Both the position numbers and the translations under genes were made by a program. The notes under the pieces were generated by a model that was not told the origin of the DNA, searched no databases, and saw only the letters and a list, made by a program, of their open reading frames with translations. Positions 9,752-24,347 of a stretch of DNA of 64,000 nt are shown here, in pieces. Numbering within the stretch: the stretch's first letter is position 1; each line of letters opens with the position of its first letter. Source of the stretch: Trichothecium roseum (taxonomy: Eukaryota > Ascomycota > Sordariomycetes > Hypocreales); the NCBI GenBank assembly GCA_026184415.1, contig CM047941.1, positions 1 through 64,000 of the forward strand. Direction: 5' to 3'.

Positions 9752-12700
9752 ATAATATTACCTGACTTTAGGGTTACCTGACTTTAGGGTTACCTGACTT
9801 TAGGGTTACCTAACTTTAGGGTTATTATAGGCCCTACGGGCCTAGAGATACTTAGGGTTACCTAACTTTAGGGTTACCCGAGTTTTCGGGTTATTATAGG
9901 CCCTACGGGCCTAGAGATACTTAGGGTTACAGGTTTAGGGTTGGGTTAGGTATTAGGTTGATTTTCCTATAGAAGATTTCCATATATTATATAAAAATTC
10001 ATGAATTTTTAATCTAGGTATTGGGTCGGGTCTGGATTTGGGTCTAGGTTAGGGTCAAGTCTAGGTTAGGGTCAACTTTAGGTCAACTTTAGGTCTAGGT
10101 TAGGGTCAACTTTAGGTCTAGGTTAGGGTCAACTTTGGGTCAACTTTGGGTCTAGGTTAGGGTCAACTTTGGGTCAACTTTGGGTCTAGGTTAGGGTCAA
10201 CTTTGGGTCAACTTTGGGTCTAGGTTAGGGTCAACTTTGGGTCAACTTTGGGTCTAGGTTAGGGTCAACTTTGGGTCAACTTTGGGTCTAGGTTAGGGTC
10301 AACTTTGGGTCAACTTTGGGTCAACTTTGGGTTAGGTTAGCCGTACTACTTACCTTAGCTATACTCTACTAATAGATTTGAAATAGACCTTTTTCAACTA
10401 CCTTCTTATATAAAGTTGAAAAAGGTCTATTTCAAATCTACTATTATACCTTAACCTTATAGATTACGGTTAGGTATAGGGTAGGGTTAGGTTACTATAT
10501 AGTTAATATTAGGTATAGGGTCAGGTATAAGGTCACTATACGGTCACTATACGGTTAATATTAGGTTATACGGTCACTATACGGTTAATATTAGGTTATA
10601 CGGTCAAGTTCAGGTCGTACAGTCAAGTTCAGGTCACTATACGGTCAATATTAAGTCGTACGGTCTGGTTCAGGTCGTACAGTCAAGTTCAGGTCTATAC
10701 GGTTAATATTAAGTCGTACGGTCTTCGAATATATATAGACCGATATATAAAGTTATTTTTCCTTACCTTTTACCTCTTATTCCTTACCTCTCTATCTCTT
10801 TACCTCTTACCTCTTACCTCTTACCTCTTACCTCTTACCTCTTACCTCTTACCTCTTACCTCTTACCTCTTACCTCTTACCTTTTTATTCTTTACCTCTT
10901 ATTCTTTATTCTTTTATCTTTACCTCTTTATTTTCTACCTTTTATTCTTATATAAGGTAGCCTACCCTATGGCTATAGATAACCTAAGCTTCCCTTGCCC
11001 AACCTGTCACGGGAGTTATAAGGATATCCTCGACCATATCCGGAAAAAACACCCTACCGAGCCTTACTCAGACCTAGTCCTCCAACCCCTAGGTCTAACT
11101 AGTTGCCCTGAATGCCGTACAGCCTGCAAAGGCGAACTCGGCGTCAAGTGCCACATGGCCAAGATACACGGCATCAAGGGGGCTTCGAAAACCTCGACTC
11201 TACCCCGTACGGCTACAACCAGGTTCTCCATAGCAGTCTCGGCGGGACCTGCTCACCCACGAGCCCCCAAGGTCACCGCCCTAGGGACCTACAAGAGGCC
11301 TGCAGCAACACCCTCCCCACCCCGCCAACGCTACAGGAAAAACCATCGCACCTATAGCCCGCCGCAGTCCCCCAGCCCCTCGAGAGTCGAGGAGACCCCG
11401 TCAGACCCCCCCCAGAGCCCTGGCACTCCCAGGTCACCCAGGGCCGGGTCGGTCTCCTCTGACCCCTTTGCAAGTCCTAGCCCCGCAAGGAGCCTGGAAG
11501 CAGAGACAGCCCCCAGAGCCAGGTCACTCTCCTCTGACCCCTTTGCAAGTCCTAGCCCCGCAAGGAGCCTGGAAGCAGAGACAGCCCCCAGAGCCAGGTC
11601 ACTCTTATCAGACCCCTCTGAAAGTCCCAGACCTGCTGGGGCCCCCAGGGCCGGGTCACTCTCATCAGACCCCTTTGAAAGTCCCAGACCTGCTGGGGCC
11701 CCCAGGGCCGGGTCACTCTCATCAGACCCCCTTGAAAGTCCCAGACCTGCTGGGGCCCCCAGGGCCGGGTCACTCTCATCAGACCCCTTGAAAGTCCCAG
11801 GCCTCCCAGAGCCCCCAGGGCCGGGTCACTCTCATCAGACCCCTTTGAAAGTCCCAGACCTGCTGGGGCCCCTAGGGCCGGGTCACTCTCATCAGACCCC
11901 TTTGAAAGTCCCAGACCTGCTGGGGCCCCTAGGGCCGGGTCACTCTCATCAGACCCCTTTGAAACTCCCAGCCCCCCCAGGCGCTTCGAGCCCTCCAGAC
12001 CTGCTACTCCCCCAGCCCGTCAGCTACGGAGCTGGAGAAAGGCCACGCCGACCTCCTAGCCCCGATCCTCGCGAGAGATCCAGTCCAGAAACTCCTTGCC
12101 TACTCCAAGGTAAAGGTTCCGGACCAGCGGCTCCACGCCCGGCAGGCGGCCTTATTCCAGACGGCAGCTATAAGGCTGGCCAACAGCTTCAGCCAACGCC
12201 CTACGGAAAAAGCCCTGCTAGACTTCCTCCTCCTACCTCGGGTCATGGCCCTGGGCTTGAAGAAAGGCCAGCTCGCGGCCACCTTACGGGCGTTCCCTTC
12301 TATATACCCCCCCATAGAAGGCAACGATCAGGACCCAGGCCCCGGCACCAGGATCAACGACCCAGCCAACCAGGCAAGGAGGCTACTGGAAAAGGGGTAT
12401 ATCGGAAGGGCCTCGAAAGCCCTAACCGACCAGACCCCTATTGCCGCCGCCACCCCCGAGACCCTAGCCTCCCTAAGGTCTAAACACCCCTTAGGCCCAA
12501 AAACCCCTTCGGAAACAAGACCAGCCCGAAACCCGGCCAGCAGATCCAGAAAGAGGCGATCCTCCAAGCCATAGCCTCTATCAACAAGGAAAAGGCCCCG
12601 GGCCTCAGCGGCTGGACCAGACCCCTCCTAGACCTAGCTATAGCTAAGGACAGCCCCGTCGTCGACTTCCTAAGGCTCCTAGCAGATATGATCCGCCAAG

Positions 12701-14787
12701 GCACCGCCCCCGGCGCCGACCTCCTCTGTGCCTCCAGGCTCATAGGCTTTGAAAAGTCCGACGGAGGGGTAAGGCCCATAGCAGTAGGGGATATCGTATA
12801 CAGAGTAGCCACAAAAGCTATCCTTATCACGAACTACAAAGCCGGAATGCTACTACCCAACCAGCTAGGCGTCGGCAGCCCCGGAGGCGTCGAGCCGGCC
12901 ATCTTCCTCCTCGAAGAAGCCATCTCGAACCCCAAAGCAGGCTATACGAACATAGCCTCCGTCGACCTCTACAACGCCTTCAACGCCCACAGCCGAACAG
13001 CTATAGCGGCCGCCACGGCTACCTACGCCCCCAGCTTCTACAAGGCAGCAGCCTGGGCCTATAACAAACCGTCTCTCCTCATAGTAGAAGACGGGACCGC
13101 CATAGCCTCGGCGTCAGGAGTCCGCCAGGGAGACCCCTTAGCAGCCTTCTTATTTTCCCTCGCCTTCCGACCCACCCTCGAGGACCTCATAAGGCGACTA
13201 CCTAAGGCGACAATTATAGCCTACCTAGACGACCTCTTCGTCCTATCTAAGGCCCAGCCAAGCCTCCTAGCTATTAAAGAGACCTTTTCGAAATCCCCCT
13301 TTACCTTAAACCTCAAGAAGACGAGGGAGACTACCACCCGAGACCTCCGACACGAGGGCCTCGAGGCCTTAGGGACCTTCATAGGCCCTCTAGCCAAGAA
13401 GAGAGCCTTCCTGGCGGCAAAGGTCTCGGAGCTTAAAGAAGCTATCAAGGCCATAGAGAGCTTGCCTAAGCAGTACACCCTGATCCTCCTCAGGGGCAGC
13501 GTCCAACTCCTCCTCCGCCACCTCCTCCGTCAGCTTAACCCCGCATGCCTCCTAGACCTCTGGGAATCAGCCGACAAGCTCATCGTCGAGGCAATAACAA
13601 CCCTAGTCTCCAGAGGCCTGAAGGAAAGCCCTAAGGTTAACCCAGACCTCATAGCCCTCCCCGCAAGAGAAGGCGGCCTAGGATTACCAGCTCACAAAGA
13701 GCTAGCCCGCGGCCTCTACATAGCAGCCAAGGAAGCCGCCGGACCTACCTTAGAAGCTATAGGGGTCAAGCTACCTCCTAGCCAGACCAGCCCTATAGCC
13801 CTAGCTAGAGAGGTAATGAAGCTGGCTACGAAAGAGAGGCTAGAAAGGGTCCTGGCTACTCTAGACCCTAACCAGCAAGCCAGCCGGCTAGAAAACGCCG
13901 CCTACCTAGGCCGCAAATGGCTCGACGTCCTGCCTACGCAAAAACAGCTTATAATCGCGGACAACGAGATCACCGAGGCTATTAGGGCCAGGCTGCTAGT
14001 CCCTATCAAGCCCCTAGACCTGCCTTGCAACGCCTGCGGAGCCAAGGTCAACCTAGGCCACGAGGACGTCTGCCGCGGCGCTAATAGGCGCTGGATCATC
14101 AGGCACGACCAGGTTAATAGGGCTTTCGTACGAGCTGCCGGCTCTAACCCGACCCTAGAAGTCGAGAAAGAGCCAAGGGTATCCGTTACGAACAGCCTCA
14201 GGACCGACTTCTCGATAGCCTCGGGAAACAAGCCCAGCTACTACGACATCCAAATCGTAGCCATTAACAAAGCCGAGGCTAAAGACGACCCATACAAGAC
14301 CCTCCGAGAGGCTGCACAAGCTAAAAAACTCAAGTATAGCGCCCTCGGATCGTCTTTCTACCCTATCGTCATCTCGGCAGGCGGCCTTATGGATAAAGAG
14401 ACGGCGGAAGCCTATAAGGCTATCCAGGCCTCGATCGGACCGACTGCGGCTAGCTGGCTAGACACGTCGATCTCCCTAGCCCTACTAAGGACTAGAGCCG
14501 GATCGGCTATATCTATAGCTAGAATATAGGTAAGCCCGTACGTATAAGAACTTTAGTACTTATAGCTTAAGGGATTTCTTTTCTTTTTCTTTATTCTTTT
14601 CTTTTTCTTTTCCTTTATGTTTTCTTTTTTCTTTTTCTCTTATTATTTCTTTTCTTTTACTTTCCTTTTCTTTATTTCTTAAGTATTTTCTTTTTATTTC
14701 TTTTTCTTTAAAATTAAATAGAAAACCAACTAGCGATAAGCTTTAGATAACTTAATATACCCTAACTTAACCCTAACCCTAACCCTA
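9752..14787 (+). mobile_element. Telomeric retrotransposon copy U3 (subfamily A)
   Basis: The longest copy (5036 bp). The extra length comes from more minisatellite units in the leader (about 10060-10330) and a longer TTACCTC run (about 10801-10880). It ends in three CCCTAA. The U3-U4 pair closely repeats the U1-U2 pair. Confidence 0.93.
10969..14529 (+). pseudogene. A-type element ORF in U3, frameshifted
   Basis: Three single-base losses against the U7 reading: C4 instead of C5 near 11785 in a 57-bp linker repeat, C5 instead of C6 near 12007-12011, and a contracted A run near 12500. After the first, the linker reads through in another frame until a stop at 12483. The three losses sum to a whole codon, so the RT/endonuclease part (open to 14529) is in the same frame as the start but is separated from it by shifted sequence. 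RT and nuclease motifs are intact. Confidence 0.87.
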
Positions 14788-17700
14788 ATAATATTACCTG
14801 ACTTTAGGGTTACCTGACTTTAGGGTTACCTGACTTTAGGGTTACCTAACTTTAGGGTTATTATAGGCCCTACGGGCCTAGAGATACTTAGGGTTACCTA
14901 ACTTTAGGGTTACCCGAGTTTTCGGGTTATTATAGGCCCTACGGGCCTAGAGATACTTAGGGTTACAGGTTTAGGGTTGGGTTAGGTATTAGGTTGATTT
15001 TCCTATAGAAGATTTCCATATATTATATAAAAATTCATGAATTTTTAATCTAGGTATTGGGTCGGGTCTGGATTTGGGTCTAGGTTAGGGTCAAGTCTAG
15101 GTTAGGGTCAACTTTAGGTCAACTTTAGGTCTAGGTTAGGGTCAACTTTAGGTCTAGGTTAGGGTCAACTTTGGGTCAACTTTGGGTCTAGGTTAGGGTC
15201 AACTTTGGGTCAACTTTGGGTCTAGGTTAGGGTCAACTTTGGGTCAACTTTGGGTCTAGGTTAGGGTCAACTTTGGGTCAACTTTGGGTCAACTTTGGGT
15301 TAGGTTAGCCGTACTACTTACCTTAGCTATACTCTACTAATAGATTTGAAATAGACCTTTTTCAACTACCTTCTTATATAAAGTTGAAAAAGGTCTATTT
15401 CAAATCTACTATTATACCTTAACCTTATAGATTACGGTTAGGTATAGGGTAGGGTTAGGTTACTATATAGTTAATATTAGGTATAGGGTCAGGTATAAGG
15501 TCACTATACGGTCACTATACGGTTAATATTAGGTTATACGGTCACTATACGGTTAATATTAGGTTATACGGTCAAGTTCAGGTCGTACAGTCAAGTTCAG
15601 GTCACTATACGGTCAATATTAAGTCGTACGGTCTGGTTCAGGTCGTACAGTCAAGTTCAGGTCTATACGGTTAATATTAAGTCGTACGGTCTTCGAATAT
15701 ATATAGACCGATATATAAAGTTATTTTTCCTTACCTTTTACCTCTTATTCCTTACCTCTCTATCTCTTTACCTCTTACCTCTTACCTCTTACCTCTTACC
15801 TCTTACCTCTTACCTCTTACCTCTTACCTTTTTATTCTTTACCTCTTATTCTTTATTCTTTTATCTTTACCTCTTTATTTTCTACCTTTTATTCTTATAT
15901 AAGGTAGCCTACCCTATGGCTATAGATAACCTAAGCTTCCCTTGCCCAACCTGTCACGGGAGTTATAAGGATATCCTCGACCATATCCGGAAAAAACACC
16001 CTACCGAGCCTTACTCAGACCTAGTCCTCCAACCCCTAGGTCTAACTAGTTGCCCTGAATGCCGTACAGCCTGCAAAGGCGAACTCGGCGTCAAGTGCCA
16101 CATGGCCAAGATACACGGCATCAAGGGGGCTTCGAAAACCTCGACTCTACCCCGTACGGCTACAACCAGGTTCTCTATAGCAGCCCCGGCCGGACCTGCC
16201 TACCCACAGGCCCCCAAGATCACCGCCCTAGGGACCTGCAAAAGGCCTGCAGCGACACCCTCCCCACCCCGTCAACGCCATAGGAAAAATCATCGTACCT
16301 ATAGCCCGCCGCAGTCCCCCAGCCCCTCGAGAGTCGAGGAGACCCCGAGCCCTAGAGCCCCTAGCCCTAGCACCCCCAGCCCTAGACCTGCCGGAGCCCC
16401 TACGGCCGGATCGGTCTCCTCTGACCCTTTTGCCTCTCCCAGCCCTCCCAGGGCCCTAGGCACAAAGGCAGCCCCTAGAGCTGGGCCACTCTCGTCAGAC
16501 CCCTTCGAAAGTCCTAGCCCTCCCAGGACCTCAAGGACAGAAACGGCGCCTACGGTTCCCCCTAGCACCCCCAGCCCTAGACCTGCCGGAGCCCCTACGG
16601 CCGGATCGGTCTCCTCTGACCCTTTTGCCTCTCCCAGCCCTCCCAGGGCCCTAGGCACAAAGGCAGCCCCTAGAGCTGGGTCACTCTCGTCGGACCCCTT
16701 CGAAAGTCCTAGCCCTCCCAGGACCTCAAGGACAGAAACGGCGCCTACGGTTCCCCCTAGCAGCCCTAGCCCTAGGCGCTTCGAACCCTCTAGGCCCATC
16801 ACCCCCTCAGCCCGTCGGCCGCCGAGCTAGAGGCAAGCCACGCCAGCCTCCTAGCCCCTATCCTCTCAAGGGACCCCGTCCAGAAGCTACTGGCCTACTC
16901 AAAGGTCAAGGTCCCGGATCAGCGCCTCCACGCCCGCCAGGCCGCCCTATTCCAGACGGCAGCCATAAGGCTGGCCAACAGCTTCAGCCAACGCCCCACG
17001 GAAAAAGCCCTGCTAGACTTCCTACTCTTACCTAGGGTCCTAGCCCTAGGCCTGAAGAAAAGGTCAACTAGCCGCCACCTTACGGGCGTTCCCTTCTATA
17101 TACCCCTCTATAGAAGACGACGGTCAGGACCCAGGGTCTAGCGCCAGGGTCAACGACCCGGCTAGCCAGGCAAAGAGGCTACTGGAAAAAGGGTACATCG
17201 GAAGAGCCTCGAAAGCCCTGATCGACCAAACCCCCATAGCCGCCGCCAGCCCCGATACCCTAGCTACCTTGAGGTCCAAACACCCTCTAGGCCCTAGGAA
17301 TCCCTTCGGGGGCAAGACCAGCCCCAGACCCGGACAACCTGTTCAGAACGAAGCTATCCTCCAGGCCATAGCTTCGATCAACAAGGAAAAGGCCCCGGGC
17401 CTAAGCGGCTGGACGAGGCCCCTACTAGACCTAGCCATAGCTAAGGATAGCCCCGTCATCAGCTTCCTTAGACTGCTAGCCGACATGATCCGCCAGGGCA
17501 CCGCCCCCGGCGCCGACCTCCTTTGTGCCTCTAGGCTCATAGGCCTCGAAAAGCCCGACGGAGGCGTAAGACCTATAGCCATAGGGGATATCGTATATAG
17601 GGTGGCCACCAAAGCTATCCTTATCACGAACTACAAGGCCGGAATGCTGCTACCTAACCAGCTAGGTGTAGGCAGCCCCGGCGGCGTCGAACCGGCCATC

Positions 17701-19575
17701 TTCCTCCTCGAAGAGGCCATCTCGAACCCCGAGGCAGGCTATACGAACATAGCCTCCGTAGACCTCTACAACGCCTTCAACGCCCACAGCCGGACCGCCA
17801 TAGCAGCTGCCACGGCCACCTACGCCCCTACCTTCTACAAGGCAGCAGCCTGGGCCTATAATAAGCCGTCCCTCCTCATAACGGAAGACGGGACTGCCAT
17901 AGCCTCGGCATCAGGGGTCCGCCAAGGAGACCCCCTGGCTGCCTTCCTATTCTCTCTGGCCTTCCGTCCTACCGTCGAGGACCTGATAAGGCGGCTACCT
18001 AAGGCAACGGTCATAACCTACCTAGACGACCTGTTCGTCCTGTCAAAGGACCAGCCCAGCCTCCCGGCCATAAAGAGGACCTTCTCGGACTCCCCGTTCA
18101 CCCTAAACCTCAGGAAAACGAAGGAGACGGCCACCCAGGACCTCCGTCGCGAGGGCCTGGCTGCCCTTGGGACCTACATAGGCCCCATAGCCAAGAAGAG
18201 GTCCTTCCTAGAGGCCAAGGTCGCCGAGCTAAGGCAGGCCATAAAAGCCATAGAAGGCCTGCCGAAGCAGTATACCCTGATCCTCCTCAGGGGCAGCGTC
18301 CAACTCCTCCTCCGCCACCTCCTCCGCCAGCTCAACCCCGCATGCCTCTTAGACCTCTGGGAGTCTGCCGACAAGCTTATCGTCGAGGCGGTCATAACCC
18401 TCGCCTCTAGGGGCCCGAAAGGTCGTACGGCCAAGGTCAACCAAGACCTTATAGCCCTCCCTGTCAAGGAAGGCGGCCTCGGCCTGCCGGCCCACAAAGA
18501 GCTCGCCCACGGCCTCTACCAAGCAGCCAGGGAAGTAGCCAGACCTGCCTTAGAAGCTATAGGGGTCAAGCTGCGCTCTAGCCAGACTGCCCCTGTCGCC
18601 CTGGCTAGAGAGGTCACGAAGCTGGCCACGAAGGAGAGGCTGGAAAGGGTCCTGGCTACTCTAGACCCCGCCCAGCAAGCCAGCCGGCTAGAAAACGCCG
18701 CCTACCTCGGCCGCAAGTGGCTCGACGTCCTGCCTACGCAAAAACAGCTTATAATCGCGGACAACGAGATCACCGAGGCTATTAGGGCCAGGCTGCTAGT
18801 CCCTATCAAGCCCCTAGACCTGCCTTGCAACGCCTGCGGAGCCAAGGTCAACCTAGGCCACGAGGACGTCTGCCGCGGCGCTAATAGGCGCTGGATCATC
18901 AGGCACGACCAGGTTAATAGGGCTTTCGTACGAGCTGCCGGCTCTAACCCGACCCTAGAAGTCGAGAAAGAGCCAAGGGTATCCGTTACGAACAGCCTCA
19001 GGACCGACTTCTCGATAGCCTCGGGAAACAAGCCCAGCTACTACGACATCCAAATCGTAGCCATTAACAAAGCCGAGGCTAAAGACGACCCATACAAGAC
19101 CCTCCGAGAGGCTGCACAAGCTAAAAAACTCAAGTATAGCGCCCTCGGATCGTCTTTCTACCCTATCGTCATCTCGGCAGGCGGCCTTATGGATAAAGAG
19201 ACGGCGGAAGCCTATAAGGCTATCCAGGCCTCGATCGGACCGACTGCGGCTAGCTGGCTAGACACGTCGATCTCCCTAGCCCTACTAAGGACTAGAGCCG
19301 GATCGGCTATATCTATAGCTAGAATATAGGTAAGCCCGTACGTATAAGAACTTTAGTACTTATAGCTTAAGGGATTTCTTTTCTTTTTCTTTATTCTTTT
19401 CTTTTTCTTTTCCTTTATGTTTTCTTTTTTCTTTTTCTCTTATTATTTCTTTTCTTTTACTTTCCTTTTCTTTATTTCTTAAGTATTTTCTTTTTATTTC
19501 TTTTTCTTTAAAATTAAATAGAAAACCAACTAGCGATAAGCTTTAGATAACTTAATATACCCTAACTTAACCCTA
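14788..19575 (+). mobile_element. Telomeric retrotransposon copy U4 (subfamily B)
   Basis: 4788-bp copy after a three-repeat telomeric tract, with three 16-bp repeats at its 5' end and a single CCCTAA at its 3' end. Nearly identical to U2 but without U2's private A-run loss. Confidence 0.93.
15916..19329 (+). pseudogene. B-type element ORF in U4, two compensating indels
   Basis: Overall length is a whole number of codons (3414 bases), but the shared C5 contraction near 16802-16806 and the A4 expansion near 17057-17060 bracket about 250 bases read in a wrong frame containing a stop at 16830. The N-terminal zinc fingers and linker (15916-16830) and the RT/endonuclease part (to 19329) are each open. 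The DNA-binding and catalytic halves are therefore separated. Confidence 0.87.
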
Positions 19576-22500
19576 ATAATATTACCTGACTTTAGGGTTA
19601 CCTGACTTTAGGGTTACCTAACTTTAGGGTTATTATAGGCCCTACGGGCCTAGAGATACTTAGGGTTACCTAACTTTAGGGTTACCCGAGTTTTCGGGTT
19701 ATTATAGGCCCTACGGGCCTAGAGATACTTAGGGTTACAGGTTTAGGGTTGGGTTAGGTATTAGGTTGATTTTCCTATAGAAGATTTCCATATATTATAT
19801 AAAAATTCATGAATTTTTAATCTAGGTATTGGGTCGGGTCTGGATTTGGGTCTAGGTTAGGGTCAAGTCTAGGTTAGGGTCAACTTTAGGTCAACTTTAG
19901 GTCTAGGTTAGGGTCAACTTTAGGTCTAGGTTAGGGTCAACTTTGGGTCAACTTTGGGTCTAGGTTAGGGTCAACTTTGGGTCAACTTTGGGTCTAGGTT
20001 AGGGTCAACTTTGGGTCAACTTTGGGTCTAGGTTAGGGTCAACTTTGGGTCAACTTTGGGTCAACTTTGGGTTAGGTTAGCCGTACTACTTACCTTAGCT
20101 ATACTCTACTAATAGATTTGAAATAGACCTTTTTCAACTACCTTCTTATATAAAGTTGAAAAAGGTCTATTTCAAATCTACTATTATACCTTAACCTTAT
20201 AGATTACGGTTAGGTATAGGGTAGGGTTAGGTTACTATATAGTTAATATTAGGTATAGGGTCAGGTATAAGGTCACTATACGGTCACTATACGGTTAATA
20301 TTAGGTTATACGGTCACTATACGGTTAATATTAGGTTATACGGTCAAGTTCAGGTCGTACAGTCAAGTTCAGGTCACTATACGGTCAATATTAAGTCGTA
20401 CGGTCTGGTTCAGGTCGTACAGTCAAGTTCAGGTCTATACGGTTAATATTAAGTCGTACGGTCTTCGAATATATATAGACCGATATATAAAGTTATTTTT
20501 CCTTACCTTTTACCTCTTATTCCTTACCTCTCTATCTCTTTACCTCTTACCTCTTACCTCTTACCTCTTACCTCTTACCTCTTACCTCTTACCTCTTACC
20601 TTTTTATTCTTTACCTCTTATTCTTTATTCTTTTATCTTTACCTCTTTATTTTCTACCTTTTATTCTTATATAAGGTAGCCTACCCTATGGCTATAGATA
20701 ACCTAAGCTTCCCTTGCCCAACCTGTCACGGGAGTTATAAGGATATCCTCGACCATATCCGGAAAAAACACCCTACCGAGCCTTACTCAGACCTAGTCCT
20801 CCAACCCCTAGGTCTAACTAGTTGCCCTGAATGCCGTACAGCCTGCAAAGGCGAACTCGGCGTCAAGTGCCACATGGCCAAGATACACGGCATCAAGGGG
20901 GCTTCGAAAACCTCGACTCTACCCCGTACGGCTACAACCAGGTTCTCTATAGCAGCCCCGGCCGGACCTGCCTACCCACAGGCCCCCAAGATCACCGCCC
21001 TAGGGACCTGCAAAAGGCCTGCAGCGACACCCTCCCCACCCCGTCAACGCCATAGGAAAAATCATCGTACCTATAGCCCGCCGCAGTCCCCCAGCCCCTC
21101 GAGAGTCGAGGAGACCCCGAGCCCTAGAGCCCCTAGCCCTAGCACCCCCAGCCCTAGACCTGCCGGAGCCCCTACGGCCGGATCGGTCTCCTCTGACCCT
21201 TTTGCCTCTCCCAGCCCTCCCAGGGCCCTAGGCACAAAGGCAGCCCCTAGAGCTGGGCCACTCTCGTCAGACCCCTTCGAAAGTCCTAGCCCTCCCAGGA
21301 CCTCAAGGACAGAAACGGCGCCTACGGTTCCCCCTAGCACCCCCAGCCCTAGACCTGCCGGAGCCCCTACGGCCGGATCGGTCTCCTCTGACCCTTTTGC
21401 CTCTCCCAGCCCTCCCAGGGCCCTAGGCACAAAGGCAGCCCCTAGAGCTGGGTCACTCTCGTCGGACCCCTTCGAAAGTCCTAGCCCTCCCAGGACCTCA
21501 AGGACAGAAACGGCGCCTACGGTTCCCCCTAGCAGCCCTAGCCCTAGGCGCTTCGAACCCTCTAGGCCCATCACCCCCTCAGCCCGTCGGCCGCCGAGCT
21601 AGAGGCAAGCCACGCCAGCCTCCTAGCCCCTATCCTCTCAAGGGACCCCGTCCAGAAGCTACTGGCCTACTCAAAGGTCAAGGTCCCGGATCAGCGCCTC
21701 CACGCCCGCCAGGCCGCCCTATTCCAGACGGCAGCCATAAGGCTGGCCAACAGCTTCAGCCAACGCCCCACGGAAAAAGCCCTGCTAGACTTCCTACTCT
21801 TACCTAGGGTCCTAGCCCTAGGCCTGAAGAAAAGGTCAACTAGCCGCCACCTTACGGGCGTTCCCTTCTATATACCCCTCTATAGAAGACGACGGTCAGG
21901 ACCCAGGGTCTAGCGCCAGGGTCAACGACCCGGCTAGCCAGGCAAAGAGGCTACTGGAAAAAGGGTACATCGGAAGAGCCTCGAAAGCCCTGATCGACCA
22001 AACCCCCATAGCCGCCGCCAGCCCCGATACCCTAGCTACCTTGAGGTCCAAACACCCTCTAGGCCCTAGGAATCCCTTCGGGGGCAAGACCAGCCCCAGA
22101 CCCGGACAACCTGTTCAGAACGAAGCTATCCTCCAGGCCATAGCTTCGATCAACAAGGAAAAGGCCCCGGGCCTAAGCGGCTGGACGAGGCCCCTACTAG
22201 ACCTAGCCATAGCTAAGGATAGCCCCGTCATCAGCTTCCTTAGACTGCTAGCCGACATGATCCGCCAGGGCACCGCCCCCGGCGCCGACCTCCTTTGTGC
22301 CTCTAGGCTCATAGGCCTCGAAAAGCCCGACGGAGGCGTAAGACCTATAGCCATAGGGGATATCGTATATAGGGTGGCCACCAAAGCTATCCTTATCACG
22401 AACTACAAGGCCGGAATGCTGCTACCTAACCAGCTAGGTGTAGGCAGCCCCGGCGGCGTCGAACCGGCCATCTTCCTCCTCGAAGAGGCCATCTCGAACC

Positions 22501-24347
22501 CCGAGGCAGGCTATACGAACATAGCCTCCGTAGACCTCTACAACGCCTTCAACGCCCACAGCCGGACCGCCATAGCAGCTGCCACGGCCACCTACGCCCC
22601 TACCTTCTACAAGGCAGCAGCCTGGGCCTATAATAAGCCGTCCCTCCTCATAACGGAAGACGGGACTGCCATAGCCTCGGCATCAGGGGTCCGCCAAGGA
22701 GACCCCCTGGCTGCCTTCCTATTCTCTCTGGCCTTCCGTCCTACCGTCGAGGACCTGATAAGGCGGCTACCTAAGGCAACGGTCATAACCTACCTAGACG
22801 ACCTGTTCGTCCTGTCAAAGGACCAGCCCAGCCTCCCGGCCATAAAGAGGACCTTCTCGGACTCCCCGTTCACCCTAAACCTCAGGAAAACGAAGGAGAC
22901 GGCCACCCAGGACCTCCGTCGCGAGGGCCTGGCTGCCCTTGGGACCTACATAGGCCCCATAGCCAAGAAGAGGTCCTTCCTAGAGGCCAAGGTCGCCGAG
23001 CTAAGGCAGGCCATAAAAGCCATAGAAGGCCTGCCGAAGCAGTATACCCTGATCCTCCTCAGGGGCAGCGTCCAACTCCTCCTCCGCCACCTCCTCCGCC
23101 AGCTCAACCCCGCATGCCTCTTAGACCTCTGGGAGTCTGCCGACAAGCTTATCGTCGAGGCGGTCATAACCCTCGCCTCTAGGGGCCCGAAAGGTCGTAC
23201 GGCCAAGGTCAACCAAGACCTTATAGCCCTCCCTGTCAAGGAAGGCGGCCTCGGCCTGCCGGCCCACAAAGAGCTCGCCCACGGCCTCTACCAAGCAGCC
23301 AGGGAAGTAGCCAGACCTGCCTTAGAAGCTATAGGGGTCAAGCTGCGCTCTAGCCAGACTGCCCCTGTCGCCCTGGCTAGAGAGGTCACGAAGCTGGCCA
23401 CGAAGGAGAGGCTGGAAAGGGTCCTGGCTACTCTAGACCCCGCCCAGCAAGCCAGCCGGCTAGAAAACGCCGCCTACCTCGGCCGCAAGTGGCTCGACGT
23501 CCTGCCTACGCAAAAACAGCTTATAATCGCGGACAACGAGATCACCGAGGCTATTAGGGCCAGGCTGCTAGTCCCTATCAAGCCCCTAGACCTGCCTTGC
23601 AACGCCTGCGGAGCCAAGGTCAACCTAGGCCACGAGGACGTCTGCCGCGGCGCTAATAGGCGCTGGATCATCAGGCACGACCAGGTTAATAGGGCTTTCG
23701 TACGAGCTGCCGGCTCTAACCCGACCCTAGAAGTCGAGAAAGAGCCAAGGGTATCCGTTACGAACAGCCTCAGGACCGACTTCTCGATAGCCTCGGGAAA
23801 CAAGCCCAGCTACTACGACATCCAAATCGTAGCCATTAACAAAGCCGAGGCTAAAGACGACCCATACAAGACCCTCCGAGAGGCTGCACAAGCTAAAAAA
23901 CTCAAGTATAGCGCCCTCGGATCGTCTTTCTACCCTATCGTCATCTCGGCAGGCGGCCTTATGGATAAAGAGACGGCGGAAGCCTATAAGGCTATCCAGG
24001 CCTCGATCGGACCGACTGCGGCTAGCTGGCTAGACACGTCGATCTCCCTAGCCCTACTAAGGACTAGAGCCGGATCGGCTATATCTATAGCTAGAATATA
24101 GGTAAGCCCGTACGTATAAGAACTTTAGTACTTATAGCTTAAGGGATTTCTTTTCTTTTTCTTTATTCTTTTCTTTTTCTTTTCCTTTATGTTTTCTTTT
24201 TTCTTTTTCTCTTATTATTTCTTTTCTTTTACTTTCCTTTTCTTTATTTCTTAAGTATTTTCTTTTTATTTCTTTTTCTTTAAAATTAAATAGAAAACCA
24301 ACTAGCGATAAGCTTTAGATAACTTAATATACCCTAACTTAACCCTA
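19576..24347 (+). mobile_element. Telomeric retrotransposon copy U5 (subfamily B)
   Basis: 4772-bp copy with two rather than three 16-bp TTAGGG-containing repeats at the 5' end and a single CCCTAA at the 3' end. It is otherwise like U4. Confidence 0.93.
20688..24101 (+). pseudogene. B-type element ORF in U5, two compensating indels
   Basis: Same C5/A4 pair as U4: the first open part ends at 21602 and the second runs to 24101. No further lesion was seen. RT motifs (Asp in the IASVDLYNAF motif, the YLDD box) and the CCHC-endonuclease region are unchanged. Confidence 0.87.
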